From: Luteimonas terrae
GTDB taxonomy: Bacteria > Pseudomonadota > Gammaproteobacteria > Xanthomonadales > Xanthomonadaceae
DNA length: 64,000 nucleotides
Direction: 5' to 3'
NCBI RefSeq assembly: GCF_004358165.1
Contig: NZ_SMTG01000002.1
Span: forward strand, 930,001 to 994,000
Below, one piece after another: positions 31,886 to 40,127 of the stretch. The first letter of the stretch is position 1; every line of letters starts with the position of its first letter. The notes under the pieces were generated by a model that was not told the DNA's origin, did not search any database, and worked only from the letters and a program-made list of their open reading frames with translations. The position numbers were made by a program, and so were the translations under genes.

Positions 31886-33169
31886 CTAGCCCGTGGCGGA
31901 GGCGCCATCGCGCGGCAGGCGCCACAGCGCGATGAAACTCAGCATCGCGGCTGCGGCGAGGTACCAGCCCACCGACGCCAGCCCGTGCCGGTCGCCGAGC
32001 CAGGTCGCAATATAGGGCGCCAGCGAAGCGCCGAAGATGCCGGCGAGATTGAAGGCCAGCGAGGCGCCGGTGTAGCGCACCGCGGTCGGAAATTGCTCGG
32101 CCAGCAGCGTGCCCACCGGGCCGTAGGTGAGGCCCATCAGGCCGAGACCGATCATCAGGAACGCCAGCGTGCCGAGATGGCTGCCGGCGACGAACAACGG
32201 CGAAAAGCACAGGCCGAACACGGCGATGCCGGCGCTGGCGATCAGCATGGCGCGGCGGCGGCCGAAGCGGTCCGCATACAAGGCCGACACCGGGATGGTC
32301 GCCGCGAAACAGACCACGCCGGCCAGCTGCAGCAGCAGGAAGTGTTCGCGCGTGTAGCCCAGGCGCGAAGTGCCCCAGCTCAGCGCGAATACCGTCATCA
32401 GGTAGAACAGCACGAAGGTCGCCAGCGCCAGCAGGGTGCCGGCGACGAGGCCGCGCCACTGGTTGACCAGCACCTCGCGCATCGGCAGACGCACGCGCGC
32501 GCCCTTGTCGAGCACCTTCTGGAAATCCGGCGTCTCGGTGATGCGCAAACGCACCCACAGACCGACCAGCACCAGCACCGCGCTGGCGAGGAACGGAATG
32601 CGCCAGCCCCAGGCGAAGAACGCCGCGTCGTCCATCACTTCGGTCAGCAGCAGGAAGATCGCCGTCGACAGGAAGAGCCCCAGCGGTGCGCCGAGCTGCG
32701 GGAACATGCCGTACCACGCGCGCTTGCCGGGCGGTGCGTTCTCGGTGGCCAGCAGCACCGCCCCACCCCACTCGCCGCCCAGGCCCAGGCCCTGCCCGAA
32801 CCGGCACAGCGCCAGCAGCAGCGGCGCCGCCACGCCGATCTGCGCGTAGGTCGGCAGCAGGCCGATGACCACCGTCGAGACGCCCATCGTCAGCAGCGCC
32901 GCCACCAGCGTGGCCTTGCGCCCGACGCGATCGCCGTAGTGGCCGAACACCGCCGAGCCGATGGGACGCGCGAAGAATGCCAGTGCGAACGTCGCCAGCG
33001 ATTGCAGCGTGGCGGATGCGGGATCGGCGGGCGGGAAGAAAAGTTTCGGAAACACCAGCACCGCGGCGGTGGCGTAGATGTAGAAGTCGAAGAACTCGAT
33101 CGTCGTGCCGATCAGGCTGGCGAACAGGACCCGGCCCTTGGCGGGCGCGGTCGGAGCGGTGGCGGTCAT
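31886..33169 (-). CDS. MFS transporter, metabolite:H+ symporter (MHS) family
   Basis: 427 residues with 12 predicted membrane helices. MHS-type features: GTTIEFFDFYIYATAAVLVF in helix 1, ARPIGSAVFGHYGDRVGRK between helices 2 and 3, and RFGQGLGLGGEWGGAVLLATE in helix 4. Relatives (ProP, KgtP, ShiA) import small acids or osmolytes with protons; the substrate cannot be told from sequence. It leads a leftward set with the YdcZ and HD genes. Confidence 0.94.
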   Translation of the reverse strand: MTATAPTAPAKGRVLFASLIGTTIEFFDFYIYATAAVLVFPKLFFPPADPASATLQSLATFALAFFARPIGSAVFGHYGDRVGRKATLVAALLTMGVSTVVIGLLPTYAQIGVAAPLLLALCRFGQGLGLGGEWGGAVLLATENAPPGKRAWYGMFPQLGAPLGLFLSTAIFLLLTEVMDDAAFFAWGWRIPFLASAVLVLVGLWVRLRITETPDFQKVLDKGARVRLPMREVLVNQWRGLVAGTLLALATFVLFYLMTVFALSWGTSRLGYTREHFLLLQLAGVVCFAATIPVSALYADRFGRRRAMLIASAGIAVFGLCFSPLFVAGSHLGTLAFLMIGLGLMGLTYGPVGTLLAEQFPTAVRYTGASLAFNLAGIFGASLAPYIATWLGDRHGLASVGWYLAAAAMLSFIALWRLPRDGASATG

Positions 33170-33518
33170 CGTGCTGCGCAGGACGGGGAGCCGGCGATTC
33201 TGCCAGTCGCGCCTGCACGCTTCGACGGTTGCGTGCGCAACCGCCCGTCAGCGGGACGCAGGATTGATGGGGTGCAAACAACCGTCATTGGCGTCGACAA
33301 GCGTGCGGCGGCCCGTCTCGAGGAAGATCCGCCAGCATCGCCGATCCGGCGGAGCCCGTAACGCAGTGCGCGACGGTTTACCGCGCTCGAACCGCTCTGT
33401 GGAGGCGTTCCAGCCATCACCACGAAAAAAGGGCCGATCAATGATCGGCCCTTCTTCTGGAAGCGCGGCGCAAGCATCACTTGCATCTCACGCTCCACTG
33501 CGACTTCTAACGCTCCGC
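33170..33518. other. Gene-free stretch between MFS transporter and PA2169-like gene
   Basis: 349 bp. It contains the strong terminator at 33425-33453. The remainder, about 33170-33420, shows no convincing gene; a minus-strand frame through it runs across the terminator and has no recognisable protein. Confidence 0.6.
33425..33453 (-). terminator. Intrinsic terminator for the PA2169-like gene
   Basis: 11-bp perfect stem AAGGGCCGATC (33429-33439) / GATCGGCCCTT (33443-33453) with a 3-nt loop; on the minus strand it is followed by a T6 run (33425-33430). It lies 65 bp past the stop of the gene ending at 33519. Confidence 0.9.
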
Positions 33519-33968
33519 TTACTTCGCGTTCTTCATCGCCAGCTTGCGGGTGCGCATCACGTCGTGACAGGCGCGGACTTCCGGCAGCAGGCGGACCACG
33601 ACGTCGCGGGCGGCCGGCGGCGTGTCGGCATCGCGCGAAGCCTCGTCGAAGGCTTCCAGCAGACGGTCCTCGGACTCCTCGAGCTCGGCCACGTAGCCGT
33701 ACTCGGTGTCGCCCAGCGTCGCACGGACCTTGCCGTACATCTGCTGCATGCTGCCGACGAACGTGCCCGAATCCTCCGGCTTGCCGCCGGCGGCCTGCAC
33801 TGCGGCGCTGAGTTCGTTGACGAGCTGGGACTTGGTCGTGGCGATGCGTGCGAACAGGGTGCGCAGCTCGGCGTCGTCGACCTTCTGCGCGGCCTCTTCG
33901 TAGAACTCCTTACCGTCGCGGGCGATGGCGATGAGATCGTTGAGGGTGTGCGCGGTCTTGTTGGACAT
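33519..33968 (-). CDS. PA2169-family four-helix-bundle protein (DUF2383)
   Basis: 149 residues from ATG 33968 (MSNKTAHTLNDLIAIARDGK), the usual opening of this family; upstream Mets lie in the leader. Helices carry FYEEAAQKV, FARIATTKSQLVNEL, the GTFVGSMQQMYGKVRATLGD motif and ELEESEDRLLEAFDEA, a ferritin-like bundle in which the acidic residues may bind metal. Function unknown; often stress related. Ended by a strong terminator, so it is probably a single-gene transcript. Confidence 0.92.
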   Translation of the reverse strand: MSNKTAHTLNDLIAIARDGKEFYEEAAQKVDDAELRTLFARIATTKSQLVNELSAAVQAAGGKPEDSGTFVGSMQQMYGKVRATLGDTEYGYVAELEESEDRLLEAFDEASRDADTPPAARDVVVRLLPEVRACHDVMRTRKLAMKNAK

Positions 33969-34284
33969 GGGGCTCTCCAGGCGGATGTGATCGGTGTGAG
34001 CGAAGGCCTGATGCCGTCGCATCGTTCCGGCGCGGTGCATGCGTTGCAGACGCTGCACGTCGCGGATCGATGCGCAAGACGATAGGGACGCGGCGGGCAA
34101 CGACACGTGATGCGCAGGCGATGACCGCGTGAAGTGGGCGCGTTCGGCTTCGCTTAGTGGCGTGCCACGCGCGCGCTGCGCCGGAGATCCGCAGCCTCGC
34201 GACTACGCAGTTCGCCCGTGGCGCGCGGACATGAAAAAGCCGCGCCGGATCGCCGGCGCGGCTCGGATCCCACAGACCGTCCGA
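33969..34284. other. Gene-free stretch between PA2169-like gene and S9 peptidase
   Basis: 316 bp. It holds the terminator of the S9 peptidase (34234-34263). The part nearest 33969 should carry the promoter of the PA2169-like gene, but no clear boxes are seen. Confidence 0.6.
34234..34263 (-). terminator. Intrinsic terminator for the S9 peptidase
   Basis: 11-bp perfect stem AGCCGCGCCGG (34238-34248) / CCGGCGCGGCT (34253-34263), 4-nt loop, followed on the minus strand by a T5 run (34234-34238). It is 22 bp past the stop at 34285. Confidence 0.88.
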
Positions 34285-36330
34285 TCAGCTCTTTGCCGGC
34301 GTTGCGGGCAGCGCGTAGTCGATCTCGTACGCCGGCGGCTCGCCGCCCGGCCCGGTCAGATAATGGGTCATCCACTGCATCAGCCGCAGCGAATAGTCGT
34401 AGCGCGACGCGCCCCGGCTGTTGCCGTGGCCTTCGCCCGGATACAGCACCAGCCGCACGGGCGCCTGACCGGCCAGCTGCAGATAGCGGTACATCATGTA
34501 GGACTGCATCACCGGAACGCGCGGATCGGCTTCGCCATGGAGGATCAGCGTCGGCGTGCGCGACTTCTCCGCATGCGTGATCGGGCTCTGCTGGCGGTAC
34601 ATCTCCGGGCTTTCCCAGGGCCAGGTCTGCATGTGCACGTTGTACTGCTCGTACGGGATGTCGCCGGTCGTGACCAGGCTGGCCTGGTCGGAGATGCCGA
34701 CGAACATCACCGACGCGGCAAAACGCTCGCTGTAGTACGTGGCGCCCCAGGCACTGGCGTAGCCGCCGTAGGACCCGCCGGTGATGCCGACCTTGTCGCG
34801 GTTCACCAGACCTGTTTCGACGAGGTGATCGACCCCGTCGACCACGTCGTCGAACTCCTCCATGCCGGGGCGACCATGGCCGAGCTTGGAGAACGCGACG
34901 CCGCGGCCGGTGCTGGAGCGGTAGTTCGGGAAGAACGAGGCAAAGCCCTGTGCGGCCGCGACCTGCGCCGGCTGCGAATAGCCGTTCAACCAGGCGTTGG
35001 AAAAGTGCGATTCCGGACCGCCATGCACCACCAGAATCAGCGGCACGCGTGCATTGCCGCGACGCTCCAGCGGATGGACCAGCAGACCTTCGAGTTCCAG
35101 GCCGTCACGCGCGGTGTAGCGCACGACTTCCTGGCGGGCCAGACGCACATCGGCGAGCCACGGGTTGCTGTCGGTCAGGCGACGCGGCTCGGCGCTGCCC
35201 GAGGCCAGCAGGAACACTTCGGAGGGATGCGTCGGATCGCTGCCGACCAGCGCGATGTCGCCGCGTGGCGAAACGCTCAGTCCCATGTGCACCGGACCGC
35301 CGGCGTCGAGCAGCGTGCGCTGATCGCTGCCATCGGCCTGGATCTGCGCCAGACGGCTCTGCACGCCTTCGTGGCTGACGAACACCAGCGTCGATGCGTC
35401 CCGCCAGCCGACCGCGCGCACGTGCCCTTCCAGACCCGGCAGCAGATCGCGCTGGGGGCCGCCATCACGGCCGACGACGGTCAGGCGACCGTCGCTGGGA
35501 TCGTTCCTGTCGGCGGCGGAAATGATCGCCAGATGGGCGCCGTCCGCGCTCCAGGCCATGTCGCCGAGCTTGCCCGGGTTGTCGACGCGGCCCAGCTCGC
35601 GACCTTCGACCGAGTAGATGCGCACGCGCGCTTCGACCATGGTGTCGTCGGTCAACTGACGCGGCGCGACGACCACCGCGAGACGATCACCCGCCGGGCT
35701 CCAGCGCACGCCCTGCACGCTGCCGTCGATCTCGATGCGACGCGGTGCGGCTTCGCTGCCGAGCTCGGCGATCCACAGTTCGACCGGGCGCCAGTCCTCT
35801 TCGTAGACCTTCTGCGAGAAGCCCTTCTCGCGCAGCGCCTTGCGCGCATCACTCTCGCGCTGCGACGACATCAGCGCCGCGCGACGGCCATCGGGCGAGA
35901 GATCGTAACTGGCGATGTCACCGGCGAGCCTGGCCACGCGGGTCGATTCGCCACCGCGCAGCGGAATCGTGTACAGGCCACGGGTCTCGTCGCCTTCGCG
36001 CTTGGACAGATAGGCCACGCGCTGGCCGTCGGGCAGCCAGCGCGGCGAGGCCACGTCGACCTTGCCGGTGATGAAGCCGCGGCTGGTGCCGTTGCGGTCG
36101 ACGACATGCAGTTCGCTGCGCGCCGGACCGTCGGGGTCGACGCCGAGCGTACGCGGCACCGAGAGGATGTAGGCGACCTCGCTCCCGTCCGGGCTGACCT
36201 GCGCCTGCGTGACCGCGCGCGTCTGCGCGACCTGTTCGAGCGTCATTCCGCCCTGTGTGGCCGCCAGCGCGAGCGGCGCGCCCGTCGCGAGCGCCAGCGC
36301 GCAGGCGAGCTTGAAAATCCAGCGTTGCAT
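34285..36330 (-). CDS. Secreted S9-family prolyl oligopeptidase-like peptidase
   Basis: 681 residues with a signal peptide (MQRWIFKLACALALATGAPL, then ALAA). The first 400 residues form a WD40-like beta-propeller (VSPDGSEVAYIL, SPDGRRAALMS, WSADGAHLAII); the C-terminal alpha/beta hydrolase has Ser in GITGGSYGGYAS, Asp in HGEADPRVPV and His in GEGHGNSR. This is the DPP/acylaminoacyl-peptidase group, acting on short peptides in the periplasm or medium. Xanthomonads have many such enzymes. A strong terminator closes it. Confidence 0.94.
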   Translation of the reverse strand: MQRWIFKLACALALATGAPLALAATQGGMTLEQVAQTRAVTQAQVSPDGSEVAYILSVPRTLGVDPDGPARSELHVVDRNGTSRGFITGKVDVASPRWLPDGQRVAYLSKREGDETRGLYTIPLRGGESTRVARLAGDIASYDLSPDGRRAALMSSQRESDARKALREKGFSQKVYEEDWRPVELWIAELGSEAAPRRIEIDGSVQGVRWSPAGDRLAVVVAPRQLTDDTMVEARVRIYSVEGRELGRVDNPGKLGDMAWSADGAHLAIISAADRNDPSDGRLTVVGRDGGPQRDLLPGLEGHVRAVGWRDASTLVFVSHEGVQSRLAQIQADGSDQRTLLDAGGPVHMGLSVSPRGDIALVGSDPTHPSEVFLLASGSAEPRRLTDSNPWLADVRLARQEVVRYTARDGLELEGLLVHPLERRGNARVPLILVVHGGPESHFSNAWLNGYSQPAQVAAAQGFASFFPNYRSSTGRGVAFSKLGHGRPGMEEFDDVVDGVDHLVETGLVNRDKVGITGGSYGGYASAWGATYYSERFAASVMFVGISDQASLVTTGDIPYEQYNVHMQTWPWESPEMYRQQSPITHAEKSRTPTLILHGEADPRVPVMQSYMMYRYLQLAGQAPVRLVLYPGEGHGNSRGASRYDYSLRLMQWMTHYLTGPGGEPPAYEIDYALPATPAKS

Positions 36331-36403
36331 TCGATGTCCCCCATGGACGTGTGCAGTCGACCGGCGACTGTGCAGGGGAATGGGCGGGGGTGCAATGTCG
36401 CGG

Positions 36404-36525
36404 CGTCATCCCGGCGTACGCCGGGATCCAGCGACTTGGCACACCGTTCCACGATCGCTGACACGGGAACCCGCGAGTACTGACTGCATGCAAGGCACTG
36501 GATCCCGGCTTTCGCCGGGATGACG
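36404..36525. repeat. Pair of inverted REP-like hairpins
   Basis: First unit: CGTCATCCCGGCGTACGCCG from 36404, containing a perfect 20-bp palindrome at 36408-36427 and followed by GATCCAG. Second unit: CTGGATCCCGGC, TTTC, GCCGGGATGACG at 36498-36525, with an 8-bp stem (36502-36509 / 36514-36521). The second is the reverse complement of the first in plan, so the two form a BIME-like pair around about 67 bp of unique sequence. It sits between the S9 peptidase start and the stop of the spermidine-synthase-like gene. Confidence 0.85.
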
Positions 36526-36538
36526 GCATGGAAATGAG

Positions 36539-37309
36539 CTAGCGCCCCGTAACCGTCCGATGCCGCACCACCCGCACCGCGATGCGCGGGAACACGTCCG
36601 GCAGCAAGGCACGCACCTGCAACGGCACGCGTCCGGTCAGCGCCTCGGCGTCGAGCATCGGCAATGCGCCGCGCCATGCGAACGCGACCCGGTTGCTCAT
36701 CCTGGGTTCGTCGACGACCAGCACCTGATCGGCGCCGAAGGCGTCCTTGAGCTTGTCCACGTGCGTCTGCGGATCGCGCACGTACAGATTGCAGGCCAGC
36801 ACACCCTGCGCGCTCAAGGCGTCGCGGCAGGCGTCGTAGAAAATCTGCGTCGACAGCTCGGCCGGAATGCCGTGTTCGTCGTAGCCGTCGACCAGCAACA
36901 CGTCGAAGTGTGCGGGTCGCGCCTGCACGAAGCGCACGCCGTCGTCGACAGTGACCGACAGCCGCGCATCGTCATCGGGAATGCCGAAATCACCGCGCAG
37001 CGCGACCACGTGCGGGTTGTTCTCGACCACCTCGATGCGCGTCTCGGGGAGATTGCGGTACGCGAACTTGGCCTGCGAACCACCGCCGAGCCCCACCATG
37101 CCCAGCACTGCCGGCGCGGGATGCCACAGCAGGGCCGCGAACATCGTGCGCGTGTAGTCGATCAGCAGGCGATCGGGATCGTCGCCGACCATGCGGCTCT
37201 GGGTCTGGCTGCGGATGAATTGCAGCGAGACCAGTCCGTCATGGCGACGCACGTAGGGCTTGCGCTGTCCGGTGTCGCGGCCGAGCAGCCGGTCGAGCCA
37301 GCGTGCCAT
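36539..37309 (-). CDS. Spermidine-synthase-like methyltransferase-fold protein
   Basis: 256 residues. Rossmann-type binding loop GMVGLGGGSQAKFAYRN, acidic ribose-binding residue in EVVENNPHVVAL, and DVLLVDGYDEHGIPAELSTQ in place of the catalytic DSSDP-type loop of true spermidine synthases. It therefore has the aminopropyltransferase fold, but the altered loop makes the activity uncertain. It precedes the 5'-nucleotidase stop by 3 bp on the same strand. Confidence 0.88.
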   Translation of the reverse strand: MARWLDRLLGRDTGQRKPYVRRHDGLVSLQFIRSQTQSRMVGDDPDRLLIDYTRTMFAALLWHPAPAVLGMVGLGGGSQAKFAYRNLPETRIEVVENNPHVVALRGDFGIPDDDARLSVTVDDGVRFVQARPAHFDVLLVDGYDEHGIPAELSTQIFYDACRDALSAQGVLACNLYVRDPQTHVDKLKDAFGADQVLVVDEPRMSNRVAFAWRGALPMLDAEALTGRVPLQVRALLPDVFPRIAVRVVRHRTVTGR

Positions 37310-37312
37310 CGC

Positions 37313-38236
37313 TCAGCGGTTCGACCAGCCGTGCGGCACGTGCCCGGCAGCGACGTGCGGGCGGGCCGAGTCGATGTTGTGCTGCGAATCGTCGAAGAAG
37401 ATGTCGGCGCCGAAGGCATCGAGGAACGGTCCCTTCGGGCGACCGCCGAGGAACAGCGCTTCGTCCAGACGCACGCCCCAGGCGCGCAGCGTGCGGATCA
37501 CGCGCTCGTGCGCGGGGGCCGAACGCGCGGTGACCAGCGCAGTGCGGATCGGCGCGTCCTTGCCCGACGGATAGGCGGCCTGCAGGTCGTGCAGCGCGGC
37601 GAGGAAACCGCGGAACGGGCCGCCGGTCATTTCCTCGCGCGCACGCTCGCGCTCGTGCTTGTGGAACGCGTCCAGACCGCCTTCCTGCGACAGGCGCTCG
37701 CCCTCGTCGCCGAAGATCACCGCATCGCCGTCGAAGGCGATGCGCAGCTGGTCGTTGCGGTGCGCGGGCGCGCGCGCCGGGATGATCGTCGCCGCGGCAA
37801 TGCCGTTCTCGAGTGCGCGACGCACCGAATCCGGATTCGCCGACAGGAACAGCTGCGTGCCGAATGGCTTGATGTAGGGCCAGGTCGGCTCGCCCGAGGT
37901 GAACGTCGCGCGGGTGATGCCCAGATCGTAGTGCTGGATCGAGTTGAAGATCCGCAAGCCGGTGTCGGCGGAGTTGCGCGACAGCAGGATCACTTCGACG
38001 TGCGGCGCGTCTGCCGGCGCATCGACGTTCAGCGCCAGCAGCTTGCGCACCAGCGGAAACGCGATGCCGGGCTCGAGGATGTCGTCCTCGTGGGCGCGCT
38101 GGTGCTCGGCATAGGCGTCGATGCCCTCGCGCTCGAACAGCGTATGGCTGTCCTCCAGATCGAACAGGGCGCGCGTGGTGATCGCGATGGTCAGCGTGGG
38201 GACGGACAGGTCGGGCATACGGAGATTATGCGGCAT
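37313..38236 (-). CDS. Cytosolic 5'-nucleotidase family protein
   Basis: 307 residues from ATG 38236, which has GAGG just upstream; the alternative ATG 38218 (MPDLSVPTL) is also possible. Family landmarks: TIAITTRALFDLEDSH, VEVILLSRNSADTGLRIFNS, FDGDAVIFGDEGE and LFLGGRPKGPFLDAFGADIF, matching the bacterial 5'-nucleotidase group related to eukaryotic NT5C1. It would dephosphorylate nucleoside monophosphates in the cytosol. Confidence 0.92.
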   Translation of the reverse strand: MPHNLRMPDLSVPTLTIAITTRALFDLEDSHTLFEREGIDAYAEHQRAHEDDILEPGIAFPLVRKLLALNVDAPADAPHVEVILLSRNSADTGLRIFNSIQHYDLGITRATFTSGEPTWPYIKPFGTQLFLSANPDSVRRALENGIAAATIIPARAPAHRNDQLRIAFDGDAVIFGDEGERLSQEGGLDAFHKHERERAREEMTGGPFRGFLAALHDLQAAYPSGKDAPIRTALVTARSAPAHERVIRTLRAWGVRLDEALFLGGRPKGPFLDAFGADIFFDDSQHNIDSARPHVAAGHVPHGWSNR

Positions 38237-38323
38237 CGCGCCTCGCCGCCCGCACTTGTCAGGCGCGAGAACCGAAGGTTCCGATGCCGCGCGACGCCCG
38301 GCCCTCTGCCTCCGCGGAATCCG

Positions 38324-39007
38324 TCAGCCGCACGCCACCGCAAACGCGGCGGAATCGCCGTTCTCGATCGAGAGCAACGAGACGCTGCACTCACGTCCGT
38401 CGGCTCCGCGATAGTCGATCCCCTGTCCGCTGCGCAGATACTTGCGATCCGAAGGTGCGCTCGGCCCGCTGATATTGGCGATCACCTGCGTGCCCGAAAT
38501 GTTGCTCACGCCGAGCACATTCATGCTGTCGAGGCGCACACCCGAATTCTCGGTCAGAAGGAAGTCATAACCACCATGGATACCACTGCGTGCTTCCGCC
38601 AGCTGCGCAATCCGTGCGTTCTCGCGCTTCGACAACGCCAGCATCCGCAGCAGATCTCTGTTCTGACTCTCGATGCCCGCCACCGCGCCTTTGATACTGC
38701 CGAGTTCCCGCCGACCTTCAGACGAATCCAGACTGTTGCTGAGATCCCGCAGGCTCTGGTTGAGTGTTGCGAACTCTGCTTCCTGCGTTCTGGCCATCTG
38801 TACAAGATAAGCATCCGGATCACGCAGCTTCTCCTTCGCGTACCCATACGCTTCACTGGCGCCGAAGCCGATGGCGGCGATCACGATGAACAGCACCGTG
38901 CCCGCGACCGGATCTTTCTTGATCGCGTCGCGCCTGCGGTAGAACCCTTCCAACTTGCGGCGCAGCCAGCCCGGCGGCGCAACGGCGACATCCTTTTCAG
39001 AATCCAT
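38324..39007 (-). CDS. Unrecognised inner-membrane protein with coiled coil
   Basis: 227 residues from ATG 39007 (MDSEKDVAVAPPGWLRRKLE), which has AGGGGAAG just upstream. One membrane helix at about 37-55 (AGTVLFIVIAAIGFGASEAY), a long charged helix with probable coiled coil at 60-140 (ATLNQSLRDLSNSLDSSEGR, IKGAVAGIESQNRDLLRML), then a C-terminal beta-rich part with two Cys. Its codon use is slightly less GC-biased than its neighbours. No family recognised. It precedes nothing obvious functionally; nadK lies 86 bp upstream on the same strand. Confidence 0.8.
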   Translation of the reverse strand: MDSEKDVAVAPPGWLRRKLEGFYRRRDAIKKDPVAGTVLFIVIAAIGFGASEAYGYAKEKLRDPDAYLVQMARTQEAEFATLNQSLRDLSNSLDSSEGRRELGSIKGAVAGIESQNRDLLRMLALSKRENARIAQLAEARSGIHGGYDFLLTENSGVRLDSMNVLGVSNISGTQVIANISGPSAPSDRKYLRSGQGIDYRGADGRECSVSLLSIENGDSAAFAVACG

Positions 39008-39093
39008 CTGTCTTCCCCTGAGTGGTCGTCCCCACGACCCGGCGATATCTAACCCGACGCATCGCCCACAGCGCAAGCACCACGTGATTGTGC

Positions 39094-39864
39094 TCAGACC
39101 ACAAACTGCTCGCTGAGGATGCGTTCTTCGAGATTGTGTTCGGGGTCGAACAGCAGGGTGACGTGGCGTTCGCGCGATTCGCGGATCCGCACTTCGACGA
39201 CGTCGCGCACTTCGTGCGAATCGCCGGTCGCGCTGACCGGACGCTTGTAGGGATCGAGCACGCGAAAACACACTTCCGTCTCGGCGCGCAAGATGGCCCC
39301 GCGCCAGCGGCGGGGGCGGAACGGCGCGATCGGCGTCAGCGCGACGACGCCCGCGCCCAGCGGCAAAATCGGGCCGTGCGCGGAGAAGTTGTAGGCGGTG
39401 CTGCCGGCCGCGGTCGACAGGATCACGCCGTCGGCGACGAGTTCCTCGAGGCGGGTCACGCCGTTGAGTTCGATCTTCAGATGCGCCGCCTGGCGGGTCT
39501 GCCGCAGCAGCGAGACCTCGTTGTAGGCGAGCTGCTTCACCGTCGCGCCCGATTCGGTGTCGACGGTCATTTCCAGCGGATGCAGCACCGTGGGTTCCGC
39601 GCGTTCGATGCGCGCCAGCAGGCCGTCCTCGCGATGGTGGTTCATCAGGAACCCGACCGTGCCGAGTTTCATGCCGAACACCGGTTTGCCCAGCTGTCCG
39701 TGCCGGTGCAGGGTCTGCAGCATGAAGCCGTCGCCACCCAGCGGCACCAGCACGTCGGCCGATTCCGGATCGCACTGACCGTGCAGGCCGGTCAGCGCCG
39801 ACAGGGCGCGCTGCGCCTCGTCGGTCTGGCTGGCGACGAAGGCGATGCGGGGATTGGCGGTCAT
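39094..39864 (-). CDS. nadK: NAD kinase
   Basis: 256 residues. The catalytic GGDG motif is in [17 protein letters not shown], the substrate-binding NEVSLLRQ and the conserved [20 protein letters not shown] box follow. It phosphorylates NAD to NADP. Copy C of the bipartite repeat lies 90 bp upstream of the start, between nadK and the glutamate dehydrogenase. Confidence 0.96.
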   Translation of the reverse strand: MTANPRIAFVASQTDEAQRALSALTGLHGQCDPESADVLVPLGGDGFMLQTLHRHGQLGKPVFGMKLGTVGFLMNHHREDGLLARIERAEPTVLHPLEMTVDTESGATVKQLAYNEVSLLRQTRQAAHLKIELNGVTRLEELVADGVILSTAAGSTAYNFSAHGPILPLGAGVVALTPIAPFRPRRWRGAILRAETEVCFRVLDPYKRPVSATGDSHEVRDVVEVRIRESRERHVTLLFDPEHNLEERILSEQFVV

Positions 39865-39954
39865 CGAAAGGCCGGTGCGTGAACGTCGACGCAGCTTAGC
39901 GCAGGCGTATGTCTGCAGACGCGTGGTCAGTTTCGGAGCAGAAGCGTACCGGCG

Positions 39955-40106
39955 CCCTCCCCCGCCTGCGGGGGAGGGTTGGGTGGGGGCAAAGCATCAG
40001 GCCGTCTTGCCGCCCGTCTCATGCGGTCTGCTCATCGCGCGGATCGATGTGTGCGCAACCGGACTGTCCGCCCCCATCCCGTCCTTCCCCCGCACGCGGG
40101 GGAAGG
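39955..40106. repeat. Bipartite GC-rich hairpin repeat, copy C
   Basis: Left unit CCCTCCCCCGC (39955-39965), loop CT, GCGGGGGAGGG (39968-39978), then TTGGGTGGGGGC to 39990. Right unit GCCCCCATCCC (40070-40080), CCTTCCCCCGC (40083-40093), GCGGGGGAAGG (40096-40106). The middle starts AAAGCATCAGG, matching copy B. It ends 21 bp beyond the glutamate dehydrogenase stop. Confidence 0.9.
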
Positions 40107-40127
40107 TGTGGTTCCGAGAGTGCGACC

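Noticed and set aside
33166..33498. 110-codon minus-strand frame between the MFS transporter and PA2169-like gene
   Set aside because: It runs through a strong intrinsic terminator and has no recognisable feature or RBS.
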